64,000 nucleotides of DNA from Litoditis marina (taxonomy: Eukaryota; Nematoda; Chromadorea; Rhabditida; Rhabditidae). The first letter of the stretch is position 1. Every line of letters starts with the position of its first letter. The position numbers were made by a program, and so were the translations under genes. Location: assembly GCA_964036275.1 (NCBI GenBank), contig OZ038434.1:31334947-31398946 (forward strand), given 5' to 3'. A model generated the notes under the pieces. The model was not told the origin of the DNA, did not search any database, and was given only the letters and a program-made list of their open reading frames with translations. Below are positions 9,930-21,233 of this stretch, in pieces.

Positions 9930-12649
9930 TTGATATCAAGTTGTGACATCAAATATTGGTGCAAATTGTGCACCAAGTTCTCGGTAAAAAAAGTCTAAAC
10001 CTTGATTCACAACTTGTGTTTTCGGCGAACCTTGGTATAGTTCGTTTCCAGAATTCAAGATTCACTGTTTCGTATGCTTGTAGTATCCAAAGTGGAAGAC
10101 TAAATCACACAGTTTAAACTATATACAACATCTACAAGATATGATAAATTCACTTAAAAGTTGTATTATCTTACTGTAGAGGGCTATTGTTTCGTGAAAC
10201 AGACTATAAACAACTAGGTTTTTGACTTCAGAGCGCACGCTTCACAAGCGGAAAGCAAGGTGATTGAGCCACAAACACAGCGCAGTTTTGTATAACACAC
10301 CGTAGTTTTCTATATCTGACTTTTTGCTCACCTTTGGACCTTTGGTCCCCTTTCAACGGTCAGTTTTTTTATATAGTAGAACGATTAAGGGGACAAATCC
10401 CGTGACATCGGCTCTTGAAACTGCAAGTGAAAAATGTATTGCAGTTTAAAGGACTGAACAAGGGATTGGTCCGCATAATCGTCATTCTTCAAGTCATCCT
10501 TTTGAAACTATTGGTATATAGACGATCGGCGGGTGTCTGTGCTGAACAAGAGTGCGTGGGAAATGACCGCGATCGAGAAATACCAAGGCGAACCAAAAGA
10601 TAGCAGACTGGGTTAAATACTGTTTCGATCATTGTTGACGGTTCCTTTCACCGAAGCGGGTTTATACGATGTACACTGTAATTGTATTTTGATGCCGATG
10701 CTTTTCGGACCAACTTGGTGAACAATGACGGACTTCCCGCTCAAACTACAATTAGAATTCGATCAATGTCCATGATGTATTCACCCACGTAGAGCACTGT
10801 GGACCCCCGTATGCACTAAGCTCCAATAGCCGGGTAAGCTATGGTAGCAAATTTTCGATGCAGATTTATAGGACGTTTGTCTTTGTATGTGGATAGTTTA
10901 TTGAGTTTTCATTCAAGTTAGGCAGAACATTTTAACTTATGAGCGAAAACCAATGAAAATTCGAATGAACCATTCAGAAAACATCAATTGAAAATTTGCT
11001 CAAATAGCTTAACCGCCTATTTAAGCTTAGTCACGTACCAAATGATTTCTGCAGCGCCTAACAGTGAAGTAAAACTGTGTTAGATTACGTCGAAGAAAAG
11101 TTTCATATTCTCTATTAAAGAAAAGCTTTTCTCCCTGCATTCCGACCATCTCGTTCGGAAAAAGTGCTCAATCTATTGACGCATATATTGCTTTCTTTCT
11201 CGCAAATTCAAAACATTCGAACAGCTTTGTTTTTGACAAGTGAATCGATCTGGAAGCAATCGCAGTCTATGATGTTTCTCGTTTTATTTCCTCACAACTA
11301 TCTCCCTTTTGTTTATTTTTTCTCTCTCTGTCATCTTCTCGCTATTCTTCTTTCTCTTTCCAGTTCCATTTGTCTTTTTAGCTCTTCTATTTGTACCTTT
11401 CCCCCTCATAACTTTCATCTCTCTCTCTTCCCCTCTACTCTCTCTTTCTACTCTTCCTTCCCCTCATCCACATCTCTTATTCTTTTTACTTTTTCTTTCT
11501 CTCCTCTCTCTCTCTTTTCACATACCCCCAGCCATATGCTAATCGCCGCCAAGGCAAAAACTGTGCCGAGGCCACGCTCTTTAGAAACAGTCTGCTTGCA
11601 CTTTACAGACTGACAATTCGTCCTTTCATGACTCGTAGCCTATTAATCGAGTGACGAGTGACGTGCTCTTTTTGTGAAAACAAAATCAATCAAAAAGTCT
11701 ACTATTAGATCAATAAATCAGTCTAGTCGATAATAAAATGAAGGTGCACATTACTAAAGCTGTAACGTGAAAAATCTGGAACAGGGAAGGGGTTTGAAAT
11801 TGATCTTTGACGTTAACTCCTTATTTTTCATCAGAACTGGAAAAAAGGGGGGGGGGTGAACTATAATGGTTTCACATTTGCGTCATGTACACTAACTGGT
11901 AGTTTTTCCGTGTACAGGGCAGTGAGAAGCTGTGAAATTCACAAGTAACTGTGTTCATGGTTAGATTGTAAATTGACGTGGTAGCATGGTGATTGACACA
12001 TCAGACTTCTTGACATACGTCTGAAAGAGCCTTGCGAGCAAACTACAAACCCAGCGAACCTTCCTAGAGCGACTTTTCATAATCGCCAGTTCGTAAAACA
12101 CGAAGTGCTCTCCATGGCCTACCCGGAAAAACACCTGAGTGCCTGAGTCCGTACTTCTGTAGGTCCGAATCTACTTCGACATTAAAGGGGACAGAGGGGA
12201 AAGTTAATATGAAAAAGCTTATCACGAGAAACCGATTTGTATACCTATTAATTCAAATAAACGAACCTAATTAGCATACGGTTGACACGTGTTTGCCTGT
12301 TTTGTCGTGTGCAACGTTAATATTGAGGTTACCCCGAGGTACCTAAACACCTAAACTAGCTCTCCTTTCTGCCCCCCTTTAAATTAAAAACGCAACCCTA
12401 CCCCAAAAAAGTTCGAACCTGAGTACCCAGCTTCGTAGACAGACCACCTATCCACTCGGCCAGATGGCATTTTCAACAACTGTATACAGGCAGCGATCGA
12501 TGCCGATTTTTGATTGTAATGCGATTAGACGATGATGTGACAGGGCGCACGGAGGGGCACTGTCTACCAACCTATTTGCATGATGCTCTCGCTGTCCGGC
12601 AATCTCCAACTCTCTCTTTCTCCCTGTTTTGTCTCTCTAGATTCTTGTC

Positions 12650-12710
<61 letters not shown>

Positions 12711-13130
12711 CTGTCTCTCTTACTCTATTCTGTGTGTCTTTATCTCTTTTTCCTTCCCTGTATCTCTATCTCTCTCCACTCATGCCCTTTTCTCAATATT
12801 TTATATTATATAACTATTCTTGTACAAAAACGTGCTGTCTGGAAATATTTTCATTCAATGCAGCATTTCTGTCATATTTCAAACATTAATCACAGTTGAT
12901 TCCATCCTTCATCACATTGTGTCATTTTCGAACTGTTATTTTTGCATTTTACGCTTTGCAAGTGTTTACATAACAATATTTACATTACATTTTATTAGTT
13001 TTGTTTCTCAATGAATCGTTGTAAAGTAACTTATTCTTCCTTTCCGAAAGATTTTCTTCTACATAACGTAACTTTGTCTTTACTCATTTCGAACCTTTCT
13101 TCTTACACCGATAAAACAACTGTCTCGTTA
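9930..13130. other. Gene-free spacer with C/T-rich tracts
   Basis: The stretch contains a truncated MITE of the 'ctacagtaatccg' family at about 10034-10206. There are long pyrimidine tracts at 11280-11525 and a (CT)n microsatellite at about 12655-12708. A tRNA-like stretch lies at about 12405-12475; read on the minus strand it has TGGCCGAGTGG and GGTTCGAAC but no pairing acceptor stem. A G run at about 11848-11857 is followed by featureless A/T-rich DNA. Open frames across the C/T tracts are low-complexity and are not called. Confidence 0.5.
12655..12708. repeat. (CT)n microsatellite
   Basis: This is an almost perfect run of CT dinucleotides inside a longer pyrimidine-rich strand. A (GA)n run of similar length at about 25437-25492 lies in a PPP4R2 intron. 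Confidence 0.95.
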
Positions 13131-13912
13131 AAATGAATACGTGAAACTACCAGTTTCACGTTTTCATTTTCTTGATCACGTAAAAAAGAGTTTCACGTGT
13201 TCATTTTAGTTACCTTACTTGTAAAACAACTCGTATTTCCGTTTTACAAGTAGTTTCACGTGTTCATTTTAGTTACCTTACTTGTAAAACAACTCGTATT
13301 TTCCTTTTACCAGTAGTTTTACGTGTTCATTTTAGTTACCTTACTTGTAAAACAACTCGTATTTTCCTTTTACCAGTAGTTTTACGTGTTCCTGTTGATA
13401 ACCTTACTTGTAAAACAACTCGTATTTTCCTTTTACAAGTAGTTTCACGTGTTCATTTTAGTTACCTTACTTGTAAAACAACTCGTATTTCCGTTTTACA
13501 AGTAGTTTCACGTGTTCATTTTAGTTACCTTACTTGTAAAACAACTCGTATTTTCCTTTTACCAGTAGTTTTACGTGTTCATTTTAGTTACCTTACTTGT
13601 AAAACAACTCGTATTTTCCTTTTACCAGTAGTTTTACGTGTTCATTTTAGTTACCTTACTTGTAAAACAACTCGTATTTTCCTTTTACAAGTAGTTTCAC
13701 GTGTTCATTTTAGTTACCTTACTTGTAAAACAACTCGTATTTTCCTTTTACCAGTAGTTTTACGTGTTCCTGTTGATAACCTTACTTGTAAAACAACTCG
13801 TATTTTTGTTTTAGCAGTAGTTTTACGTGTTCCTATTGGTTACCTTACTTGTAAAACAACTTGTATTTTCGTTTTAGCAGTAGTTTTACGTGTTCCTATT
13901 GATTACCGTACT
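13130..13912. repeat. 63-bp minisatellite upstream of innexin
   Basis: About eleven head-to-tail units of 63 bp cover this region, e.g. CTTGTAAAAC starts at 13218 and 13281. Each unit contains ACGTGTTC, and several carry the palindrome CACGTG. In the best-preserved units CTTGTAAAAC and GTTTTACAAG form a perfect 10-bp inverted repeat around a 13-base loop. Two subtypes, with TTTACAAGTAGTTTCACG or TTTACCAGTAGTTTTACG, recur in an ordered, higher-order way. The last unit decays into the sequence just before the first coding exon of innexin. Confidence 0.9.
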
Positions 13913-13933
13913 CTTGCAGGTCTTCCCTTCAGG

Positions 13934-16900
13934 ATGATCGGGGCCATTGTTCCCTATGTGAATAAAATACGCAGGTCCTATCAGGCCAATGACCTGATAG
14001 ATAGGTCAGTTCTCATCTTTGATTGTTGACCTTTGATCTTTGGTCTACTCAAAAAAACTCACGTGAACACGATTTACGTTTTCTCTCGACTGCGCTTAAC
14101 GTAACAGGAAGAAGAAAAATAATCTAAATATAGACTGCTTCATATGAAGTTATCAAAAATAAATTGAAGAATTTGATGTTTTGAGATGAAACCGGCTCGA
14201 TGAACTTGCATATACCCCCCATTGAAAATTATTATTAGTACATCAGTCCCCCCAAAAGAGTTCCTCAAATTTTTCGAGGTCATTAGGTGTTTGGGGTTCT
14301 ACCACCTTGAAGTAAGAAGGATAAACTCTATGTAGGCGAATAAAATTATGAAAAATTAAAGAATACAAAACAATAATTTCAGATTGAACTATCAATATAC
14401 GGCCATGTTGGTGGCAATCGGCGCCATCACGCTGGCTGCTACACAGTACGTGGGAAAACCGATACAGGTGAAAATAATTTAAAAATAATTATGGATTCAT
14501 AAAACTTACAAAGAGACAAAAAGTGTTTGAGAATTGCAAACCGTTTCAATTGAAGAAGTTGTTCAACCTAATGAACTTCAAATGACTACAGATCTAAGGT
14601 AATTCAGTCAGCTTCTGGAAGCTGTACAATTTACTATACAACTTGAACAACTTTTCTCGATGAATAAATACATAATTCCCATAACCTCAAATCAATTTTC
14701 AGTGCTGGGTGCCTGCTCAGTTCACAGGGGCTTGGGAGAAGTGAGTTATACTCGAGTCAATTTAATATTTTATTATTTATTATACATACTTCTCTCACTT
14801 AGCATGTATAACACACATGTATAGTTGGGAATATTTCGAAAAAAACTAGATGAATGTGATTTTCTCAGGTATTCGTGTGTTTCCAATAGCGATTTCCATC
14901 AAATCGGAGCGTAATGTTTTGTCCAGCTAACATCGAAAAACAGTAACACATCTAAAAAAGCTAGTTCAATAACATTGTAACAATTAAAAGACCAAACGCT
15001 TATAAATACTTTCTCTGTGTTTTTCCAGATGTGTAAAACGGAACTTCATTCTGTAGAGTACCACTCACTGTAATTTGAATAGAATTCGGCACTCTCTATA
15101 ATGTTTTGCAATTCAACCAAAATGCATCGAGATTAAACTACAAACACAGCAAAAAGCAAACCATGTTTCTACCAGTTCGACCCTTCATTAAATTTTATCT
15201 GAAATTTTGTTCAGATACGCCGAAACGTACTGCTTCATCAAGGGAAGCTACTTCTTGCCGGACGACGAGAGCCCAGACGACTACTTCTTGAGCGAGGACA
15301 AAAAGGTATAGTTTGTAGTTTGGTGCTGAAACTATTATTCTATCCCACCTACGTCTCTTCCTAACTTTTTTGTAAACTATATCCCTTGGCTGTCAAGATC
15401 AGACTACTTATTGAGCGAAGACAAAAAGGTAATTTCTACATGTCGTCTTCTATTTTGCTATCATTTCTAATTCCTTCGAGATAACCGTTCATTGTCCAAG
15501 ACCAAATAAATCGAATCGAATATTCATTACAAAATCTTTGCGAATCAGAACCTTGCGTGAAAAAAAATGTTCGACTCAATAGCATTCATCCCATGCAGTG
15601 AAATCATCACGTTTTTACGTGTTAAAGAATCCGTCCCGCTTTAATTTTGACTTTTGAGTTAACAATCTGACCCTATGGCAAATGAAAAACCTATGGTCTA
15701 TGGGAAGACATTGAGAAGCTTTTTTGAGTTTTTTAAACTATTCATGAAACTCAGATTGTAGGGGAACGGTTTCTTTAAGGTTCACCACTATTCTTTCAAT
15801 ATTTTCAGAGTTCGATATTTAGTTACTCTTCATCTACCTTCACGTTCCATGTGAAATGTTTCTGTGATAGTTCATGATTGTAAACTACGTTTGAGCGTTA
15901 CACGAAGATTGAGGAAAAACACCTAATTTTCAGGAAATTGGTTACTACCAATGGGTGCCCCTGATGCTGGCCTTCCAAGCCTTCCTCTTCTTTATACCCT
16001 GCATCGTTTGGAGAGCATTCAACTCTTCTTCTGGTACGTTTTCTTAGGATTATTTTTGATTCTACACAAAATCCAGAAAAGCCAAAACTCGCCAACTATG
16101 AGCACAACAAAATACAATGAAAAATGCATAGACATGTTTTGATCAGGAAAATTAAAAGAAAGCTTTTCATCTTCATCTTCGTTTTTTCGTGTTTGTGAGT
16201 GTATACCAAAATATAACTGTTTGTTACTTTTTCTTATTCCTCTCCCATTTTGATCGTATTACCAAGAAGTAGACGTTTTTATCATTCATATAGATTTTTC
16301 TTCCAGGAATCAACGTGAAAACGTTATTACGTTGATTTTTCTTTCCGAAAGGAATCAACGTAAAAGACATTATTTTATCAATATTCACGTGCTTTTATTG
16401 ATTTTCCTTCCAGGAATCAACGTGAAAGACGTGCTCGAGTCGTCTGCCAAGGTGAAGAAGAACGTTTCTTTGAAGGAACGAGCCGGTCAAGTAAAGAAGG
16501 CGGCCGCCCATCTACAGGAGGCACTCGAACTACAGAGAGAACTCAAGATTGGTAGGATTTTGAGTTATTAGGATAAAAAAGTATTTTAAAAGTAGTTGGA
16601 GATCGAAAAACCGAACGAAAGAATCAAAAGATAAGCATATTCGTTTTCAACTTCGAACTCAAAAATGGTAAGAGAACTTTGATGTTCGGAAATTTTCACT
16701 ACTTGTCTAATGTCGACCCACTTTGATTATCAAAGCTGTAACTTTTTTTAAAAACCTAGGTTGTATTAGTGAAATTCCAGTTTTGATATGAAGAGGTAGT
16801 ATGGACGTTGTACTCTTACTCCGTATTGGAGTTATACTGATACGTTGGTATCGAAACCGTATATAAAACTTTATAGTTTTCAATTTAACATATCACATCA

Positions 16901-19900
16901 CCAAAATATTGATCTACAGAAGCCGGTATCTTCTCCAAGCTGCGCAAGAGCGGCTTCTTCCTCTCCGCTCTCTACCTGATCTCAAAACTTCTCTATGTCG
17001 TCAACATTTTCGTTCAGGTAAGCGAAAATCAACATAATAGACGATCGAAACTGTATAACCATTTATGTCACTTCGCCGGCGGTAGCGAACCTTCGTGAAA
17101 CTCATGAGATCACTTTCTGGAGGTATGTGTTTTCCTTATAATAAATTTCTGATGACAAATTCAAAATAGTAAAAAAAGATTCTGCGAACTGTCATGCATA
17201 CAGTTAAAACTGAACAATCTCCGGCCGATTCAAAGTGAAGTTAAATCCAAGCTTGAGTTTTCAGTTCGCCATTTTCTCCACTTTCCTGGGTACCACCAGT
17301 TCTTTCTGGGGTTGGGAGATATTCAGCGATCTCTGGGACGGCAGGTCCTGGAGGGAGACCGGACATTTCCCCAGAGTCACCATGTGCGACTTCCACGTGA
17401 GTTCAAAGATCAAAGATCACACAATCAAAAAATCGATCCATTCTGAAAGTGAACTTCGGGTGGGCTAAATTCGGAATGACGAATACGAATATGAAACTAC
17501 ACAAACAAAGCTGAACCCAGCGAATTTTTCTGCTACCGATAGAGAGACCCCTACAAATCAGGAGTTAATTTTGAATCCACATCCATGCAGGTTCGTGTTC
17601 TGGGAAACATTCATCGCTGGACCGTGCAATGCGTGCTCATGATCAACATGTTCACAGAGAAGATCTACGTTTTCTTGTGGTGAGTAGGCGAATCCTCACT
17701 ATACTATTAGTCAGTTGCACAGTGTCTCGAAACATGTTAAACACAATAGAACTCAGGGGAACATTGACTTTTTACCCCCCACCTTTCTGAATTGATATTG
17801 CGTTTGGGGAATTGTAGTTTGACCCCCTCCCACCGGGGGTTGATAATTCAATTTATCACTTGCAATACAATAGTTTGAGGGTGGGGGGTAAAAAGTAAAC
17901 ATTTCCGGTATTGAAGTTCAGCCCCCCACACGTTGAAGTTTGACCCCCCACCATTGAAGTTCTACCCCCCGCCGACCCAAGTGGGGGGTAAATAGTAAAT
18001 GTCGAAGTTGAATTTTGACCCCACCCCCCTCTCCTAGATTTTCAGGTTTTAGCTTGGGTGGGGTTGAAGTGCTACGGGGGGGACTCAACTAAAGGGGGGG
18101 GGGCGATACTTAAATTTTCCCAAACTCAGAAACGTGCAATGACATAGTGTACGTTTCCTAATTAGAATGATAACGGACGTGACTATTCAATTTACTTCTC
18201 GTGTACAGTACCAGTCAAATGTTTGGTGAAACGTACAGCATCTAAAGACAGCGTGAGCACTTGAAGTGATCCAACTCAGTGTAGTCTTTTCCGTTTTTAC
18301 TGAGACTTCTACAGTAGGATTTCGAAACTTCCAAGCCGTTTTGCTCACTTACTTTTGATCGCAGAAGTTGAGGATTTTCGTACCTCATTCTACTTTTCAG
18401 GTAGAGTAAATAAACGAGAGAATTTTCCATGAACTACAATTTTAGCTACAAAACAGCCTTCGAAAAGTTTGTAAGGTTACTGTTGGAGTCTCAGTAGAAA
18501 TGGTGTGAAGTATAACCACACTAATTGACTCAAATTCGATTAGTAAGAATGAGGGAGAAGTGCGCTAAAAGTGAAATGTTTCCCAGCTTCAAGACATATA
18601 CAGCTTGTTTCTGAGGTGGAAATAAAAAAGGTCGTTTAATTTTTCTAGTGGTGGCGCTGTGAGAAAAGATTTCATTTTAGAATTTGTTTTAGTAATAGAT
18701 ATATACTATATACATTTTTTAGCTTAATATTTTTTGTTAGTATTTAGTGGATTAGCTACTTTATTGGGCATGATGATATTATTTCAACCAGTTTTATTAT
18801 GAGTATTAGGATTTATTTTCTTATTAACTTGAATAGTTTTTCTTACTTTCCTGGTTCCAGGTTCTGGTTCATCCTGGTCGGCGTGCTGTCCCTCATCTCC
18901 TGTGCCTATTGGCTCATCGCACTCGTTTACACAGGGTTCCAACGAGAATTCGTATTGAAGTAGGTGGTATTCTCACATTTTTGGGTGGTATTCTCACATT
19001 TTTGGGTGGTATTCTCACATTTTTGGGTGGTATTCCCACATTTTTGGGTGGTATTCCCACATTTTTGGGTGGTATTCCCACATTTTTGGGTGGATTTCTC
19101 GCATTTTTGGGTGGATTTTCCGCATTTTTCTGTCATTTTCAAACTTTTGAGCGTTTTTCGAGACTCTAGAAACGAAGTGATGTTTTCATCTTTACCTGTC
19201 ACTTTGACTGCTGTGTCTTGAAAACTCGTTGCCCAGAGCATACTGTGTACTGATTAGGATTGTTAAAAAAACTGATCGGAACTCGTAAAACTTGAACAAA
19301 ACTCGAAATTTTCCTGAACTCGAAAAGGTCGAAATGTTTAACTGATGTAACAACCCCAGTTCTTCTGATGCGCACATAATTATTCATAACTACAATAATA
19401 CCCTTGGACTCAATCGGTAAACCGTCCGCGAATCTAAACCTGACAGCTTAGAGTAGAGTAGCCCTAGTTTATTATAGGCCAATTCTATCTCTAACTGGTG
19501 TTTGGTCTGCGTAAAGGTTACCTGGATAGGTAACCAGTAACCTGAAAGTAACCTGAAATCGAAACTCGGGTACCGGCAAAACTAACGGTAACGTGTTAAT
19601 TTCGTCATAATCTGAATTTTGACGTACAACCGGTGATCCCTGATCTTCGCACTCTGCAGATATCTGTGTTGTAGTTTGTGACGGCTTCAATGAATGAAAA
19701 CAATACCAGTTGAGTGAGATTGTTTTTTGACCTTCAACCTTTGATCATTGACCTTTGCTCTCTGCAGATACCTCCGTTGTATGGGCGTGATTGGCGAGGA
19801 GCCAACGAGAAAAGAGGAGGAGGCCATCAATGGATTCGTCAAGAACTTCCTCACGGCTGACGGAGTCTTTTTGCTTCGACTCATTCAGGTAAGAAACCCT

Positions 19901-21233
19901 ATCTTGGTATCAACCTCGGTTTGTTCACAGAAATGGTGCACTATAGTTCGTTTCAACCATCGATAGTAGTCAGCCATGCTGGTCGAGCGCACCCTACATT
20001 GCAGGCAATTGATCTGGCAACTTGCCAGTCTTTTCATTACAAATAAAATTTCGAAAAGTGGTTATTTTGAGATTTTTGCACAAATTTTGTGCTCAAAAAG
20101 TTATCAAGTAATCGGGGAGTGATTAAAACAACTTTTTGTGCGATAAGATTAGCTTTGAAAAACGGTCAGAAAAGATGATTGGGTATCACTGTTTTCAGTT
20201 TTTGCAATCATGGCCGGTTGCTTGTTGCAGATGGCCGGTTGCTTGTGTGCGCCGCGCCACCTAGCAGAGCTGAGTTCGATTCCCAGCTTATGCATAATTT
20301 TGAGTAGGGTGGTAGCTGTTGGAAACTTTGGCAACTTTCCAGCACAATTAACTCCGCCCACTAAAATATACTGTAACTGGCTTCTATCGATGGTTGAAAC
20401 GAACTATATGCATCTAATCGTTTTATTATTATCCGAACTTGTTCTGGTAACCCTTTTAAGGGTGCCGGTATAGGTAGCTGACTGGACACCTAGAATCGAA
20501 AACGCTTTCATTCATTCACAAATACGTTTCACGGTTTTTACAGTTAGTTTCAACGGTAACCTGGTTTAGCTTTCTGGTTACTTCCAAGTTGCCAACTCAA
20601 GTAACCGGGAAAATGGTAAAAAAACTGGATACTTAGAACTGGCCCACTCAGAAATGTATTTTTCACACAGCAGAAATACATGCCTACAGTATCCTACTTA
20701 TTCTGCACTGTTCATGTCCAATATTCCCGACGAACGGTGGTGACATCCTGTATTCCCATACCCATAACAACGTTTTACACGAAAGGATGAAGCCTGATAG
20801 AACCCCATCTAGATCAACGTTAAGTGTTAAGGCTTACTGTATCAGTCCACGTATTGCTGAGATAGACTATAAACTACATTTTCCAGACGAAAGCTGGTTC
20901 CACCGGTTACTGTTATATTAGACATCGCACTGAAATACACTATATTTACCTATTTTATAGACGAACGGTGGTGACAATTTGAACACCCATACCCATAACA
21001 ACTATCATGTTCCATTAGAAAAAAACATCATCACTCCAAACCTGTGCCGGTTACCGTACTTGTCCACATCGAACTGAAATAGACTATAACCTATTTTCCA
21101 GACGAACGGTGGTGACATCCTTGCTGGTGAGATCGCCGCGGCCCTCTTCGCCACCTACTCCAAGCGGTACGAGACCAAGGCCGATGAATCGTTCGGAAGC
21201 AGCCCGGATACAACCGCCACCCTACCACGATAA
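13934..21233 (+). CDS. inx: Innexin gap-junction channel subunit
   Basis: Twelve exons encode 397 residues: 13934-14004, 14383-14467, 14703-14740, 15215-15305, 15934-16033, 16414-16551, 16920-17017, 17265-17396, 17591-17679, 18861-18959, 19768-19888 and 21102-21233. All junctions are GT-AG with consistent phase. Innexins assemble into plasma-membrane channels that join neighbouring cells. Family hallmarks are present: TM1 at about 28-48, YVGKPIQCW, the first extracellular loop with two cysteines (QCW and TYC), YYQWVP at 99-104 opening TM2 with its proline, TM3 at about 187-216, the second loop with cysteines in CDFH and TVQC, and TM4 ending near CAYWLIAL. The length is typical. The start ATG follows CCCTTCAGG, a plausible spliced-leader acceptor. 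The 3' UTR is probably split (21237-21592). The intracellular loop encoded by exon 6 is lysine-rich. Introns hold ghost copies of exons 4, 6 and 12. I cannot say which worm innexin is the orthologue. Confidence 0.95.
15402..15428 (+). pseudogene. Ghost copy of innexin exon 4 3' end plus donor
   Basis: These 27 bases differ from the end of exon 4 (15279-15305) at two positions and are followed by GTAATT, a usable donor. They read DYLLSEDKK against DYFLSEDKK. The acceptor-like AAG before them would give the wrong phase, so inclusion as an exon is unlikely. Confidence 0.8.
16297..16368 (+). pseudogene. Two ghost copies of innexin exon 6 acceptor
   Basis: The true exon 6 starts TTCCAG|GAATCAACGTGAAAGAC at 16414. 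Upstream copies read TTCCAG|GAATCAACGTGAAAAC (exon part from 16307) and AAAG|GAATCAACGTAAAAGAC (from 16352). The first keeps a full acceptor and could compete with the real one; in the exon phase it soon reaches a stop. Confidence 0.75.
17700..18215. repeat. GTTAAACACA repeat split by a G/C-tract insertion
   Basis: A member of the GTTAAACACAGCA family runs from about 17700 to 17755 and resumes at about 18124-18215. Between them is about 365 bp built from CCCCCAC and GGGGGGT tracts. AACTCAG occurs at both junctions, which suits a 7-bp target duplication. The insert's ends are roughly inverted (GGGAACATTGACTTTTTACC and TACTTAAATTTTCCC). It lies in innexin intron 9. Confidence 0.65.
18728..18850 (+). 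other. Possible mitochondrial DNA fragment
   Basis: This A/T-rich stretch is a poor fit to the standard code in one frame but reads as a hydrophobic helix-rich peptide under the invertebrate mitochondrial code. TGA at 18800 and 18830 become tryptophan, and ATA at 18776 and 18833 become methionine (segment [13 protein letters not shown]). TTA dominates the leucine codons, as in mtDNA. It directly abuts the acceptor of innexin exon 10. A second frame is also open and continues into exon 10, so chance is possible. Confidence 0.35.
18960..19130. repeat. 21-bp minisatellite beginning at a splice donor
   Basis: About eight units of 21 bp (GTGGTATTCTCACATTTTTGG and variants with CCCACA or a GGATTT change) run head-to-tail. 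The array starts at the donor GTAGGT of innexin exon 10. Because 21 is a multiple of three, both strands show long repetitive open frames, which are not genes. Confidence 0.95.
19460..20645. repeat. GGTAACC-rich inverted repeats
   Basis: Blocks at about 19470-19690 and 20440-20645 carry multiple GGTAACC/GGTTACC motifs and the boundary AGGCCAATTCTA or its relative, matching the palindromic family best seen at 44595-44870 and 55388-55672. Coding exon 11 of innexin lies between them. Confidence 0.5.
20690..20990 (+). pseudogene. Three ghost copies of innexin exon 12 acceptor
   Basis: The last exon begins with ACGAACGGTGGTGACATCC at 21102. The same block appears from 20730 after CCCG, as ACGAAAGCTGG after TTTTCCAG at 20887, and as ACGAACGGTGGTGACA after TTTATAG at 20961. 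Flanking text is shared too (GAACTGAAATAGACTATA, CCCATACCCATAACAAC), so longer units were duplicated. The 20887 copy keeps an intact acceptor. Confidence 0.8.

Noticed and set aside
10415..10603. 62-residue plus-strand open frame
   Set aside because: No acceptor, no codon bias like the true exons, and no recognised motif.
11164..11613. 149-residue and overlapping open frames in the pyrimidine-rich tract
   Set aside because: The frames are Ser/Leu/Phe low complexity produced by C/T repeats in several frames at once, with no splice or signal features.
12405..12475. tRNA gene
   Set aside because: A-box and B-box-like motifs are present on the minus strand, but acceptor and T stems do not pair; more likely a tRNA-derived relic.
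12510..12899. Open frames across the (CT)n microsatellite
   Set aside because: SLSLSL peptides arise from the dinucleotide repeat; no coding evidence.
13130..13912. CRISPR-like regular array
   Set aside because: There are no unique spacers between conserved repeats; the whole 63-bp unit repeats, and the context is eukaryotic.
18909..19241. Long repetitive open frames on both strands over the 21-bp minisatellite
   Set aside because: Repeat length is a multiple of three, which keeps all frames open; the region is intronic.
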